A DNA stretch of 31,071 nt from Bacteroidales bacterium UBA1180 (GCA_002310195.1 DBYS01000012.1:76999-108069), one strand, 5' to 3'; shown: positions 1-8,699, numbered from the stretch's first letter. The notes: generated by a model from the sequence alone, not told the origin. Numbers and translations: made by a program.

Positions 1-26
1 CTTACGTAACCGATATGATGAAATAA
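1..26 (+). CDS. rpsR: 30S ribosomal protein bS18, 3' end only
   Basis: The reading frame starting at base 3 gives Tyr-Val-Thr-Asp-Met-Met-Lys followed by TAA at 24-26. From memory this is the C-terminus of bS18 in Bacteroidales (the family ends in PYVTDMMK). Position also fits: rpsR directly precedes rplI in the common rpsF-rpsR-rplI operon, here with 29 bases between stop and next start. bS18 is a small-subunit protein of the platform that binds with bS6. Only about eight codons are inside the window, so the call rests on this short tail plus gene order. Confidence 0.8.
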
Positions 27-55
27 ATGTTGAACCCTTAAAACAGAAAGTAATC

Positions 56-511
56 ATGGAAGTTATTTTGATTCAAGACGTAGCCAACCTCGGCTACAAG
101 AACGATATCGTTAAGGTACGCGACGGTTACGGCCGTAACTACTTGCTGCCCAACAAGATGGCTATCATCGCCAACGAGAGCAACCGCAAGCAACTCGCCG
201 AGAACCTCAAGCAGCAGGCTCACAAGCTCGCTAAGCTCCTCGCCGACGCTCAGGCTCTGGCTGAGAAACTGGCAGCTGTTGTAATCAACGTGCCCGTTAA
301 GGCTAACGAAGACGGCAAGATCTTCGGTACGGTTACCACACAGCAGATCGCTGACGCCCTCAAGGCTCAGGAGATTGACGTGGACAAGAAGGTGATCACC
401 GTTGAACCAATCAAGCAGGTGGGTGAGTACGAGGCTACAGCCCGTCTCCACCGCGAGGTAAAGGCAACCATTAAGATTAACGTAGTAGCTGAAGCTGAGG
501 CTGCTGAATAA
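56..511 (+). CDS. rplI: 50S ribosomal protein bL9
   Basis: bL9 binds domain V of 23S rRNA at the base of the L1 stalk and helps maintain reading frame. The 151-residue product is close to the usual length (about 149). The N-terminal domain carries the family signature: G13-Y-K-N-D-I-V-K-V, then the GYGRNYL motif near residues 24-30 and LLPNKMA. An Ala/Lys/Leu-rich connecting helix follows (about 42-75), then the C-terminal RNA-binding domain with GKIFGTV near 88-94. It sits between rpsR and rpmE with 29- and 15-base gaps, so the three are probably one transcript. The start is the ATG at 56, matching the conserved N-terminus (MEVILIQDV). The alanine/glutamate-rich tail is ordinary. Confidence 0.97.
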   Translation: MEVILIQDVANLGYKNDIVKVRDGYGRNYLLPNKMAIIANESNRKQLAENLKQQAHKLAKLLADAQALAEKLAAVVINVPVKANEDGKIFGTVTTQQIADALKAQEIDVDKKVITVEPIKQVGEYEATARLHREVKATIKINVVAEAEAAE

Positions 512-526
512 AAAACATTCGCAAGT

Positions 527-781
527 ATGAAAAAAGGAATTCATCCCGAGAACTACCGAGTAGTGGTTTTCAAAGATATGTCGGATGGTACACAGTTCTT
601 CAGCCGCTCATGCGCTAACACGAAGGACACCATCGAGATCGACGGACAGACCTATCCTCTGATCAAGTTGGAGATCTCCAACACTTCGCACCCGTTCTAC
701 ACGGGCAAGTCGAAACTGGTCGACACTGCAGGTCGCGTTGATAAGTTCATGTCACGCTACGGCAACCGCAAGCGTAATTAA
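527..781 (+). CDS. rpmE2: 50S ribosomal protein bL31, type B (zinc-free)
   Basis: The 84-residue product has the bL31 type B pattern: MKKGIHPENYRVVVFKDMSDG at the start, the S-NTSHPFYTGKSKLVDTAGRVDKF core, and a basic tail. Type B forms lack the CxxC zinc ligands of type A; here there is a single cysteine (in SCAN), so it should not bind zinc through a Cys4 site. bL31 links the two ribosomal subunits at bridge B1b. It follows rplI by 15 bases, and a strong GC hairpin lies 10 bases downstream, which suggests it ends the ribosomal transcript. In many bacteria type B is induced by zinc shortage, but here it is embedded in a ribosomal operon, so constitutive expression is more likely (inference). 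Confidence 0.95.
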   Translation: MKKGIHPENYRVVVFKDMSDGTQFFSRSCANTKDTIEIDGQTYPLIKLEISNTSHPFYTGKSKLVDTAGRVDKFMSRYGNRKRN

Positions 782-791
782 CTATGCACGG

Positions 792-825
792 CGAGGCGAG
801 CACCATGCTCGCCTCGTCTCATTTT
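792..825 (+). terminator. Rho-independent-like terminator after the ribosomal operon
   Basis: A perfect 11-bp stem (792-802 with 806-816; arm CGAGGCGAGCA) closes a three-base loop (CCA) and is followed after five bases by TTTT at 822-825. It starts 10 bases after the bL31 stop. The T run is short and offset, so it may only attenuate transcription into the pseudouridine synthase that starts at 831. Confidence 0.65.
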
Positions 826-830
826 AATCC

Positions 831-1742
831 ATGAAACGCAAGAACAACACATTGTTGCGTGCTACGGCACCTATTGCGCTGCTCGCACTCATGCAGGCCA
901 AGCTCGGCGGCATGACCGTAACGAGCATCAAGCAGTTGCTGCGCTCGCGGCGCGTACAGGTCAATGGGGCTATATGCACGCGCGGCGATCAGGCTCTCCA
1001 GGCCGGCGACGAGGTCACTATCCTCTCGCAGGCGGGCACAACCACGCTGCATCACCCCAAACTCTCACTCGTATATGAGGACGACCATCTGCTGGTCGTC
1101 AACAAACGCCAGGGTCTGCTCACTGTGCCGTCTAACCCCGACAGCGCGGAGACCACAGCCCTGTCCATACTCAAGGCGTATGTGCGCCGGCAGCATCCGC
1201 GTAACAATGTGTTCGTTGTGCATCGTCTGGACCGAGAGACCAGCGGACTGCTCGTTTTCGCCAAATCGCCGCAATTGCAGGAGTACATGCGTACCTACTG
1301 GCGGCAGCTCGTTACCAAACGCACGTACATCGCTCTGGCCGAAGGAGTATTCGACGAACCTAAGGGCACGATCACCACTTGGCTGACTGAGGACAAACGC
1401 AACGCGATGGTCTTCTCATCGCCTGTGGACGATGGCGGCCAGAAAGCTACCACGCACTACGAGGTGCTCGGCACGCGAACGGTCAACGGCCAGCGGCCTG
1501 ATGAGCAGACCACGCTCTCGCTCGTAGCGCTTAACCTTGAAACCGGCCGCACCAACCAGATTCGCGTGCATCTGGCCTCGATCGGTCACCCCGTAGTAGG
1601 CGACCGCAAGTACGGTCACGGCAATACGTTCTCGCCCGTCGATCGCCTGTGCCTGCACGCACGGATACTCGAGTTTATCCATCCTGCCACCGAGCAGGTA
1701 GTGCACTTCGAGACACCCATACCCAAAGAATTCAAGGTTTGA
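831..1742 (+). CDS. RluA-family 23S/tRNA pseudouridine synthase
   Basis: This enzyme converts a uridine in rRNA or tRNA to pseudouridine. The 303-residue protein has an S4-like RNA-binding region at about 28-70 (ending QAGDEVTI), then the RluA catalytic domain. The family motif HRLDRETSG lies at 131-139, with Asp134 as the expected catalytic residue. The VVNKRQGLLTVPS segment near 90-102 and the late ETGRTNQIRVHLASIGHPVVGDRKYG block are also hallmarks. The exact target uridine (RluC-, RluD- or TruC-like) cannot be assigned from sequence alone. Its start lies 14 bases after the hairpin of the ribosomal terminator. A 9-bp inverted repeat overlaps its stop codon. Confidence 0.92.
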   Translation: MKRKNNTLLRATAPIALLALMQAKLGGMTVTSIKQLLRSRRVQVNGAICTRGDQALQAGDEVTILSQAGTTTLHHPKLSLVYEDDHLLVVNKRQGLLTVPSNPDSAETTALSILKAYVRRQHPRNNVFVVHRLDRETSGLLVFAKSPQLQEYMRTYWRQLVTKRTYIALAEGVFDEPKGTITTWLTEDKRNAMVFSSPVDDGGQKATTHYEVLGTRTVNGQRPDEQTTLSLVALNLETGRTNQIRVHLASIGHPVVGDRKYGHGNTFSPVDRLCLHARILEFIHPATEQVVHFETPIPKEFKV

Positions 1743-1758
1743 CCACGCTTGGTCAAAC
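1737..1758 (+). other. Perfect 9-bp inverted repeat over the stop codon
   Basis: GTTTGACCA (1737-1745) is followed by a CGCT loop and the exact complement TGGTCAAAC (1750-1758). The pseudouridine synthase stop TGA lies inside the left arm. There is no T run after it, so it is a poor Rho-independent terminator. It may instead stabilise the 3' end of the upstream message, or be an operator-like site before the symporter gene at 1775. Confidence 0.4.
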
Positions 1759-1774
1759 ATAACCCATATACGTC

Positions 1775-3232
1775 ATGACACCACTCGCTATACTCATCAC
1801 GATCTTCGCGTACTTCGCGGTATTGTTTGCGGTCTCGTACATCGCAGGCCGCAAGGCCGACAGCGCAGGGTTCTACTCCGGCAATCGCCAGAACAACTGG
1901 GCGCTCGTAGCTATGTCCACCATCGGTGCGGCGATATCCGGCGTGACGTTCGTCAGTGTACCGGGAATGGTGCAGGGCGCAGCGTTCTCGTACATGCAGA
2001 TGGTTCTGGGCTTCACCGTAGGTCAGATTCTTATCGCGTACGTACTCATACCGCTGTTCTACAAGCTGAACCTCACGAGCATCTACCAGTACCTCAACCA
2101 CCGCTTCTCTACGACTTCGTACAAGACCAGCGCGTGGATCTTCTTCGTCAGCAAGATGCTTGGCGCCAGTGTGCGCCTGTTTGTGGTTAGCGCCGTGCTG
2201 CAGATCCTTGTGTTCGGGCCGCTCGGCATACCGTTCTGGCTCAATGCTGTGCTGACTACCGCAATGGTGTATCTCATTACGTTCCGCGGTGGCGTGAAGT
2301 CCGTGGTGTGGACTGATCTGCTGAAGACTTGCTGTCTGATCCTGTCTGTTGCACTGTGTATCTTCTTTATCATGCGCAGCGGCGTGAGTCTGGAGGGCAT
2401 GACCCGCAGCGAGATGGGGCGGACGTTCTTCTTCGATAATCCCAAGCAGCCTACGTTCTTCTGGAAGCAGTTCCTCGCCGGTATCTTCCTCGTGATAGCC
2501 ACCACCGGTCTTGACCAGGACATGATGCAGCGCACCTTGAGTTGCAAGAACTTCCGCGAGAGCCAGAAGAACATGATCACCGGCGCTGTGCTGCAGATCT
2601 TCGTGATCGGACTGTTCCTCGTACTCGGTTACCTGCTTTACACCTACGCAGCCCAGCAGCAGATCGATCTCAGCGGCTTGAAGGGCGACGATGTGTTTGC
2701 GTATCTGGCTACCGGCTCGTATTTCCCCGTGATAGTAGGCATACTATTCATCGTCGGGTTCATCGCTGCGGCCTACTCGGCCGCCGGTAGTGCCCTCACC
2801 GCGCTGACAACATCGTTCAGCGTCGATATACTCGGCATACAGAAGCACGACGAGCAACGTCAGCGCCGCATCCGAAGCTGGGTACACGTGGGCATGACGG
2901 TGATCATGGCGTCGCTGCTCTGCGTGATCTATGTCCTTAATGACGATGCGGTGATCCAGACCGTGTATAAGGTCGCCTCGTACACCTACGGACCGCTGCT
3001 CGGCATGTTCTGCTTCGGCATGTTCACGCGCTTCACTATCCGTGACCGCTGGGTGCCGCTTGTGGTCATTGCCGCACCGGTCATCACGTGGGTGATTGAT
3101 GTCAACTCCGCCGCATGGTTCGACGGCTATACGTTCTCCCACGAACGTCTGCTGCTCAACGCCCTGCTCACCTTCATCGGCATGCTCTGCCTCGTCACCG
3201 GCAAGCAGGCAAAAAGCGATACTAACAACTAA
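1775..3232 (+). CDS. Sodium:solute symporter (SSS family)
   Basis: A 485-residue inner-membrane protein with about 13 hydrophobic segments spread over its whole length, matching the sodium/solute symporter family (usually 480-550 residues). Family features are the N-terminal YIAGRKADSAGFYSGNR segment, the GVTFVSVPGMVQGAAFSYMQ helix-1 region, and the highly typical TTGLDQDMMQRTLSCKN loop around residues 241-257. It should use the sodium gradient to import a solute. The substrate (sugar, amino acid, sialic acid, nucleoside) is not readable from the sequence. It is 12 bases upstream of the nucleoside kinase gene and probably co-transcribed with it, which makes a nucleoside substrate possible but unproven. 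Confidence 0.93.
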   Translation: MTPLAILITIFAYFAVLFAVSYIAGRKADSAGFYSGNRQNNWALVAMSTIGAAISGVTFVSVPGMVQGAAFSYMQMVLGFTVGQILIAYVLIPLFYKLNLTSIYQYLNHRFSTTSYKTSAWIFFVSKMLGASVRLFVVSAVLQILVFGPLGIPFWLNAVLTTAMVYLITFRGGVKSVVWTDLLKTCCLILSVALCIFFIMRSGVSLEGMTRSEMGRTFFFDNPKQPTFFWKQFLAGIFLVIATTGLDQDMMQRTLSCKNFRESQKNMITGAVLQIFVIGLFLVLGYLLYTYAAQQQIDLSGLKGDDVFAYLATGSYFPVIVGILFIVGFIAAAYSAAGSALTALTTSFSVDILGIQKHDEQRQRRIRSWVHVGMTVIMASLLCVIYVLNDDAVIQTVYKVASYTYGPLLGMFCFGMFTRFTIRDRWVPLVVIAAPVITWVIDVNSAAWFDGYTFSHERLLLNALLTFIGMLCLVTGKQAKSDTNN

Positions 3233-3244
3233 ATAGTCGATAAT

Positions 3245-4921
3245 ATGGAGAATACTGTAACCATCTACTGCAAGAACAACAAGCAGTACTACGACATCAA
3301 GCGCGGCACGGCGCTGCTGGATGTGTATCGTCAGATCGGTTTGCAACTGCCGTACCCGGTTGTTTGTGCCCGCGTCAATTACAAGACTCAGGATCTCACG
3401 TTCCTTGTGTACAAACCCAAGGATATCGAGTTCCTCGACGCCTCTTGTCCGTCAGGCATGCGCTGCTACGTACGCACGCTGGAGATGGTGATGGCCTACG
3501 CTGTACGCTCGCTCTATCCGCACACCGATCTGCGTGTTGAGCACCCGATCTCCAAGGGTTACTACTGTACGCTCCGAAACTTCGACGGCACGAACATGCC
3601 CGTCACCCAGGAGGTGATCGATGCTATCGACGCCAAGATGCGGGAGTTCATTGCTGCCGACAAACCTATCGTTACCGAGGAGAAGCAGACCAAAGAGGTG
3701 ATTCGCCTCTTCAAGGAGTGCCACGACGCCGAGACCACGCTCTTCCAAACCCTTGGTAACCCGTACTGCCGCTACTTCCGTATCGACGACTTTATCGACT
3801 ACTACACCTCCGCGCTCATGCCGTCAACGGGTTACCTCAATGTATATAAGCTTGATCCTTTCCACGAGGGCATCCTTCTCCGTATCCCTAACCGTGCTGA
3901 CCCTGCCAAGCTTGAGGAGAGCTGCAACCAGGACAAGATGTTCGGTATCTTCAACGAATATACGGCTTGGAACAAGCTCCTGAAGATCAGCAACGTAGGC
4001 GAGTTCAATAACGCCTGCAAGGGCAACAAATCCTTTGAGATGATCAAGCTCTCCGAGGCGCTGCATGAGAAGAAAGTGGCGCAGATCGCCGACTCGATCG
4101 TCAACAAGAAAGGCGGCATGCCTAAGTTCGTACTGATCAGCGGTCCGTCGTCATCCGGTAAGACCACGTTCAGCAAACGTCTGACTATCCAGATGCTCGT
4201 CAACGGCATACGTCCGGTTATCCTGTCGATGGACAACTACTTCGTCAACCGTGAGGACACGCCGAAGGATGAGAACGGTGATTGGGATTTCGAGGATATC
4301 AATGCACTCGACCTTCCGTACTTCCGTCAGCAGGTGGCTGACCTGTTGGACGGCAAGGAGGTGGCACTGCCTACGTTCAACTTTGAGACCGGCCGTCGCG
4401 AGTTCCGTGGCGACAAGCTCCAGCTCAAGGACGACACTGTGGTTATCCTCGAAGGTCTGCATGCGCTCAATCCGCAGCTCTTGCCCGGTATACCGCGCAA
4501 CAAGGTGTTCAAGATCTACGTCTCCTCGCTCACTACGGTCAATCTCGACAACCATAACTGGATCCCCACCACCGATGTGCGTCTCATCCGCCGTATCGTC
4601 CGTGACTACCGTTACCGCGGTTACTCGGCGCGCGACACCATCAACCGCTGCCCGAGCGTTCGCCGCGGTGAGGTGAAGTGGATCTACCCGTTCCAGGAGG
4701 AAGCTGATGCGATGTTCAACTCCTCGCTGCTGTTCGAGTTGGCTGTACTGAAGCGTCACGCCGAACCGATCCTCGCCGATGTGCCCAAGTACTGCGATGA
4801 ATATGCCGAAGCACATCGGTTGCTTAAGTTCCTTTCGTACTTCGAGTCGATACCCGAAAAGGAGATTCCGCCTACATCGTTCCTCCGCGAGTTCGTCGGT
4901 GGCTCATCGTTCAGGTACTAA
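3245..4921 (+). CDS. Nucleoside (uridine) kinase with TGS/ThrRS-like N-terminus
   Basis: A 558-residue two-part protein. The C-terminal half is a phosphoribulokinase/uridine kinase domain: Walker A GPSSSGKTT at 300-308, LSMDNYFVNR near 328, then the DWDFEDINALDLP and PTFNFETGRREF segments typical of uridine kinases. The N-terminal half resembles the TGS domain (about 1-65) and the second additional domain of threonyl-tRNA synthetase (about 70-210). This fusion is known as a nucleoside kinase in Bacteroidota and Firmicutes. The expected reaction is phosphorylation of uridine or cytidine by NTP in pyrimidine salvage, in the cytosol. The role of the synthetase-like part is unknown. It lies 12 bases after the symporter gene; small hairpins follow the stop. 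Confidence 0.88.
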   Translation: MENTVTIYCKNNKQYYDIKRGTALLDVYRQIGLQLPYPVVCARVNYKTQDLTFLVYKPKDIEFLDASCPSGMRCYVRTLEMVMAYAVRSLYPHTDLRVEHPISKGYYCTLRNFDGTNMPVTQEVIDAIDAKMREFIAADKPIVTEEKQTKEVIRLFKECHDAETTLFQTLGNPYCRYFRIDDFIDYYTSALMPSTGYLNVYKLDPFHEGILLRIPNRADPAKLEESCNQDKMFGIFNEYTAWNKLLKISNVGEFNNACKGNKSFEMIKLSEALHEKKVAQIADSIVNKKGGMPKFVLISGPSSSGKTTFSKRLTIQMLVNGIRPVILSMDNYFVNREDTPKDENGDWDFEDINALDLPYFRQQVADLLDGKEVALPTFNFETGRREFRGDKLQLKDDTVVILEGLHALNPQLLPGIPRNKVFKIYVSSLTTVNLDNHNWIPTTDVRLIRRIVRDYRYRGYSARDTINRCPSVRRGEVKWIYPFQEEADAMFNSSLLFELAVLKRHAEPILADVPKYCDEYAEAHRLLKFLSYFESIPEKEIPPTSFLREFVGGSSFRY

Positions 4922-4950
4922 AATCGCGTTCGGCAAATAGTGCTTACAGA

Positions 4951-5087
4951 TGCCGCCATGCGGCATAAAGACGACGCCGTTGCTATCTGGGTCGTGACGA
5001 CGCTCCCCGCTGTCCCTCCCGTTCGAAAGCAAAAGTCAATTGCTTTCTCCATGCTCTCCCCAAAAATTAAAATTTTCGGGGACCCCG
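4951..5087. other. Intergenic hairpins between kinase and secreted-protein genes
   Basis: The 276-base gap from 4922 to 5197 holds no gene. A perfect 6-bp hairpin lies at 4951-4965 (TGCCGC, loop CAT). A CCCC/GGGG stem encloses an A/T-rich interior at 5058-5081. It is followed at once by a near-palindrome centred on 5082 (TTTTCGGGG-A-CCCCG-T-AAAA). None has a clean T run, so termination is only a guess. A promoter follows at 5107. Confidence 0.3.
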
Positions 5088-5106
5088 TAAAAAAAATCCC
5101 GCAAAA

Positions 5107-5138
5107 TTTGCAAATGTGGGATTTTTTTTGTATCTTTG
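5107..5138 (+). promoter_or_regulatory. Bacteroidota-type promoter for the 5198 operon
   Basis: TTTG at 5107-5110 is followed after exactly 20 bases by TATCTTTG at 5131-5138. This matches the primary Bacteroidota sigma-factor consensus (TTTG at -33, TAnnTTTG at -7). Transcription should begin near 5145, leaving a leader of about 50 bases before the ATG at 5198. Confidence 0.75.
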
Positions 5139-5197
5139 TGCGGTATATTGCACACCACGAACGGACAATGCGTGAAGTGAAGAATAAACTGTATATT

Positions 5198-5482
5198 ATG
5201 AAACGTTATCTATCTATTCTGTTGGCTGCTATTGCGCTGCTGGGACTCAACCGGCAGCAGGCACGCGCCAATGATTATATGGAGCACACGGAGAACTACA
5301 CCGTGTATGCTTCGGAAATTGACAAGATCCACTTCAGTATCCCCGTGTGGGTGCATGGCGCGTGGTATGAGCGCAGTTACCTGGCACTGCCGGGCAGTCA
5401 GTTCTCGTACGTGTATAAGGATGACCATGTGATTATCATCCGCAACAAGCAGAAATATGACGTTACAGGTATCAAACTTTAG
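5198..5482 (+). CDS. Small secreted protein of unknown function
   Basis: A 94-residue product starting at ATG 5198. This start gives a clear signal peptide (MKRYLSILLAAIALLGL, cleavage probably after ARA near residue 24) and fits the promoter at 5107-5138. An in-frame ATG at 5168 is possible but would put ten polar residues before it. The mature part is about 70 residues with many aromatic residues (YTVYASEIDKIHFSIPVWVHG...), suggesting a small beta-rich periplasmic or surface domain. I recognise no family. It lies 15 bases before the mechanosensitive channel gene, which also has a signal peptide, so the two are likely co-transcribed. Confidence 0.7.
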   Translation: MKRYLSILLAAIALLGLNRQQARANDYMEHTENYTVYASEIDKIHFSIPVWVHGAWYERSYLALPGSQFSYVYKDDHVIIIRNKQKYDVTGIKL

Positions 5483-5497
5483 AGTAAATCTATCAGT

Positions 5498-8134
5498 ATG
5501 AAACAGAGGATATTGGCCTTGATGGCCGCGTGTGTGATAAGTGTGCTGTGTTTCGCCGACCCAAGCGGCCGGTCGCTCACAAGTACGCTGGAGGAGCTCC
5601 AGTCGGAGTTGCAGAACTCGTGCGTCAAACGTGCGGAGATCCAGCAGATGTTCAGTGAGGATTACGACCGTCAGCACCAGCGTATGATTGACGTGATCCG
5701 CGAGACGAACGAGCTGTCGCTGTTGCTGTACACGCAGGAGCAGAGGCGTACGTTCGACATGTCGTTTGCGTTGAAGAAAGTGACGACGGGTTACAAGGAT
5801 TTCAACCAAGGCAAGCACCCGTACGACCAGATCACCTCGGGACTGAGTTTCGAGATCGAGCGTTATGCCCGACTGATCGAGGCGCTGCGCCGTCTGCCGC
5901 CTGAGATGCGCGACCTGGAGTTCGAAGCTTTGCCCGACAGCCTGCTGTACCGCAACGATTCGCTCGACAGTCATCTGGCGCACGGCGTGTCGTCGCTGGA
6001 GACGGAGATCATCCGCATAGCTACGACCGATACGGTTGTTGCGCCGTTCGTGCTCGACGAGGCAGGTGAGCAGTACCGCGACACGTGTATCCTGTATGCG
6101 TCGGAGCTGCTGAGGATGTTTGCCGGTCACCGGGACTCGGTGGTGGCCGACAGCACGCATTACCAGGAGGCGTACCTGCGTACGAAAGAAGCCTACGATT
6201 ACGCCGTGGAGCGCTATGCCGAACTGGACAGATACGTGTTCCACGAAGGGCAGATACCGTACTGGGAGATCCTCGGCGATCTGCGCAACTATTGGCATAA
6301 GGTGCTTCGCGAGCAGCATAACCAGTACGATTTCGTGGCCTTGGATCGCGCCACGGCGACGGACAAAGATTTCATGTACAAGCTTTCCGGCCGTTCGGAA
6401 AAAGCGTTTGCCGTCGTTGCCTGCTGGGCACAGACCAGCGCGCTGCTGATGGTGTGGATCGTGCTGTTTGTGGTGCTGTGGCTGCTGATTCGCTATACGA
6501 AAGTCAAGGATTATATCCCGCAGAAGGCGCTGCCTCTGGTGGCAATCCTGGCGGGCACGATAATGTACTTCCTGATATTCGGGTACTTCTGGAAAGGCAG
6601 CGAGTATGTGCGTTCGGGCGTGAAGAACATCAACACGTTCCTCTGGCTGCTGATAGCTATCTCCGGTTCGCTGCTGCTGCGTGTGCGTCCCGAACAGTTA
6701 CGCCACGGCGTGCGGCTGTACGTGCCGACGTTCTTGCTGGCAGTGGTGGTGATCATCTGCAGGAACATGTTCGTGCCGGATCTACTGCTTAACTTCGTGT
6801 TCACGCCGGTGATGCTGGTGGCGGTGATCGCCCAACTGATCGTCTGCCTGCATGAGCAGGGACGTGCCACGCGTACGGACAGCATACTCGGCTGGGTGTC
6901 GCTGGGCATCTATTGCGCAGCGTTCCTGACCGCGTTGCTGGGTTACGTGTTTGCCGCGCTGATCTATCTGGTGTGGTGGTACTTCCTGCTGACAGCCCTG
7001 CTGGCGGTGTTCTGCATATCCGACCTGCTGAGCCGATACAAGGAGAGCCGTCTGGAGCCGAAGATCGCCGCGCTGCGCAAGCATACGACCTACGCCCAGG
7101 GCGACGATGCCGAAACGATGCTGCTGCGTGTGACGTGGCTGCACGATCTGGTTAAGCAGGTGGTCATACCTACATTGCTGCTGCTGGCACTGCCGTGGGC
7201 AACGCAGATGGCGCTGGACATGTTCGACTTCACGGATCTCTATTCGCGGTTCTACAGCGAACCGTTCATCCAGCTCACCGACGATGCCACGGGCGTATCG
7301 ACGCTGCGCATATCGGCTATCAGCATCGTGTACCTGGCTATCCTGTTCTTTGTGATGCGCTACCTCAGCCGCGTGATCCACGCCGTATGGCAGCACACAC
7401 AGTATGCGGCGTTCATGCGCAAGCACAAACGTACTACAGTGCGCCCGAACGAGATCAACCTCTCGCTGGGTAACAGTATCATCAACGTGATCGTGTGGGC
7501 GACATACGCGGTGGTAGTGATTGTGCAGTGGAAGATACCTACAGGTTCGCTCGGACTGATTGCCGGAGGCTTGTCGGCAGGTATCGGTATCGCACTGAAG
7601 GATATACTGAACAACTTCATATACGGCATTCAGCTCATGGGTGGCCGTCTGCGTGTAGGCGACTGGATCGAGTGCGACGGTATACGCGGCAAGGTAACGG
7701 CTATCAACTACCAGTGCGTGCAGGTTGAGACCACGATGGGCACGGAGATGTCGTTCCTCAATGCCGCACTGTTCAACAAGAACTTCAACAACCTGACCCG
7801 CAACAACTCCTACGAGTTCACCAAGATCATCGTAGGCGTGGCCTACGGGTCGGATATACCTACCGTGCGTGAGGTGATCATGGCGGCCATGCAGCCGTTG
7901 TGCACCAAGGATCATTACGGCCGCGATATAGTCGATCAGCAGAAAGGCATACGCGTTGTGGTGGACAACATGAGCGACAGCGCGGTGGACATAGCCGTCA
8001 AGCAGTCGGTGCTCGTGGCCGAGAGGGCAGGGTACATCGACCGCGCGAAAGAGGCGATCTACGACGCCCTGAACGCTGCCGGCATATCGATACCGTTCCC
8101 GCAATGCGACGTACATATAGTGAAAGACGAATAA
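5498..8134 (+). CDS. Large MscS-family mechanosensitive channel
   Basis: An 878-residue membrane protein of the MscS superfamily, which opens under membrane tension to relieve hypo-osmotic stress. It begins with a signal peptide (MKQRILALMAACVISVLCFA). A soluble, helix-rich periplasmic region follows to about residue 310, then roughly ten membrane spans. The MscS pore helix and beta domain lie at about 680-760: the Gly/Ala-rich GLIAGGLSAGIGIALKDIL helix, then GGRLRVGDWIECDGIRGKV. A cytoplasmic alpha/beta part runs to the end. This long form resembles MscK/MscM-type proteins rather than the 280-residue MscS. Its ATG is 15 bases after the small secreted protein and its stop is 13 bases before the lipoprotein gene, suggesting one envelope-related operon. 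Confidence 0.93.
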   Translation: MKQRILALMAACVISVLCFADPSGRSLTSTLEELQSELQNSCVKRAEIQQMFSEDYDRQHQRMIDVIRETNELSLLLYTQEQRRTFDMSFALKKVTTGYKDFNQGKHPYDQITSGLSFEIERYARLIEALRRLPPEMRDLEFEALPDSLLYRNDSLDSHLAHGVSSLETEIIRIATTDTVVAPFVLDEAGEQYRDTCILYASELLRMFAGHRDSVVADSTHYQEAYLRTKEAYDYAVERYAELDRYVFHEGQIPYWEILGDLRNYWHKVLREQHNQYDFVALDRATATDKDFMYKLSGRSEKAFAVVACWAQTSALLMVWIVLFVVLWLLIRYTKVKDYIPQKALPLVAILAGTIMYFLIFGYFWKGSEYVRSGVKNINTFLWLLIAISGSLLLRVRPEQLRHGVRLYVPTFLLAVVVIICRNMFVPDLLLNFVFTPVMLVAVIAQLIVCLHEQGRATRTDSILGWVSLGIYCAAFLTALLGYVFAALIYLVWWYFLLTALLAVFCISDLLSRYKESRLEPKIAALRKHTTYAQGDDAETMLLRVTWLHDLVKQVVIPTLLLLALPWATQMALDMFDFTDLYSRFYSEPFIQLTDDATGVSTLRISAISIVYLAILFFVMRYLSRVIHAVWQHTQYAAFMRKHKRTTVRPNEINLSLGNSIINVIVWATYAVVVIVQWKIPTGSLGLIAGGLSAGIGIALKDILNNFIYGIQLMGGRLRVGDWIECDGIRGKVTAINYQCVQVETTMGTEMSFLNAALFNKNFNNLTRNNSYEFTKIIVGVAYGSDIPTVREVIMAAMQPLCTKDHYGRDIVDQQKGIRVVVDNMSDSAVDIAVKQSVLVAERAGYIDRAKEAIYDALNAAGISIPFPQCDVHIVKDE

Positions 8135-8147
8135 ATATCTATAACCA

Positions 8148-8609
8148 ATGAAACAATCAATGCTAATCGCAACCTGCGCGCTGCTGCTCTTGGCCGCAGG
8201 CTGCAACGACAAGAACAAACCTGAGACCATCACCGGCAACGTGGCCGCGCCTGCGTGGACCGCGCCCGAAAAGTATGACATGACCAGCTCGATGACCGCG
8301 ATCATCCGCGTTGACCTGTCGGTTAACTACCCCGATCAGGTGGCGAAGGCCCAATGGCAGGTGGCCGAGGGCGATGTGCTGGCTGCCTTCAGCGGCGAGA
8401 CCTGTCTGGGTGTAGCCGAACTGGTGGATGGTCTGTATTACCTGTACATCACCGCACCGAGCGAGGGCACGAACGTGAAGCTCAAGTACTACTCCGCTGC
8501 GCTGAAGAACATCTTTGTGAGCGAGCCGATCACGTATAGCAACGATGCGCACCTCGGTTCGGAATCGGCACCTTACATACCCTCGCTGGCCGTGCAAGCC
8601 GGGAAATAA
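8148..8609 (+). CDS. Predicted lipoprotein
   Basis: A 153-residue protein with a lipoprotein signal: MKQSMLIATCALLLL followed by lipobox LAAGC, Cys19 being the predicted lipidation site. The mature part holds a segment (DVLAAFSGETCLGVAELVDG then YYLYITAPSEGTNVKLKYYS) that resembles, from memory, a small beta domain found in Bacteroidales surface proteins, often as a tandem unit. No enzymatic motif is seen. It follows the MscS gene by 13 bases. The gene ends one base before an 88-bp tandem repeat that separates it from the transporter gene at 8700. Confidence 0.75.
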   Translation: MKQSMLIATCALLLLAAGCNDKNKPETITGNVAAPAWTAPEKYDMTSSMTAIIRVDLSVNYPDQVAKAQWQVAEGDVLAAFSGETCLGVAELVDGLYYLYITAPSEGTNVKLKYYSAALKNIFVSEPITYSNDAHLGSESAPYIPSLAVQAGK

Positions 8610-8610
8610 G

Positions 8611-8698
8611 GGATGAAAGGATGAGAGGATGAAAGGATGAGAGGGTGAAAGGATGAGAGGATGAAAGGATGAGAGGGTGAAAGAGTGAGAGGATGAGA
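8611..8698 (+). repeat. Tandem 8-bp repeat, eleven units, abutting a start codon
   Basis: Eleven consecutive 8-base units of the form GGATGAAA or GGATGAGA, with three one-base variants (two GGGTGAAA, one GAGTGAGA), fill 8611-8698. The two unit types largely alternate, giving a 16-base higher order. The repeat begins one base after the lipoprotein stop and ends one base before the transporter ATG at 8700. Each unit contains TGA, and a period of 8 places it in all three + frames, so no coding can pass through on +. The - strand has no stops, which produces spurious long open frames. Confidence 0.95.
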
Positions 8699-8699
8699 G

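Noticed and set aside
4940..5197. A longer N-terminus for the small secreted protein
   Set aside because: The extension crosses intergenic hairpins and the promoter, and would hide the clear signal peptide that starts at 5198.
5210..6319. A 369-codon open frame antisense to the small secreted protein and MscS genes, and similar ones at 6782-8305 and 11993-13120
   Set aside because: Composition (His/Arg/Val-rich) is that expected from the complement of GC-rich genes; the + strand products have clear families.
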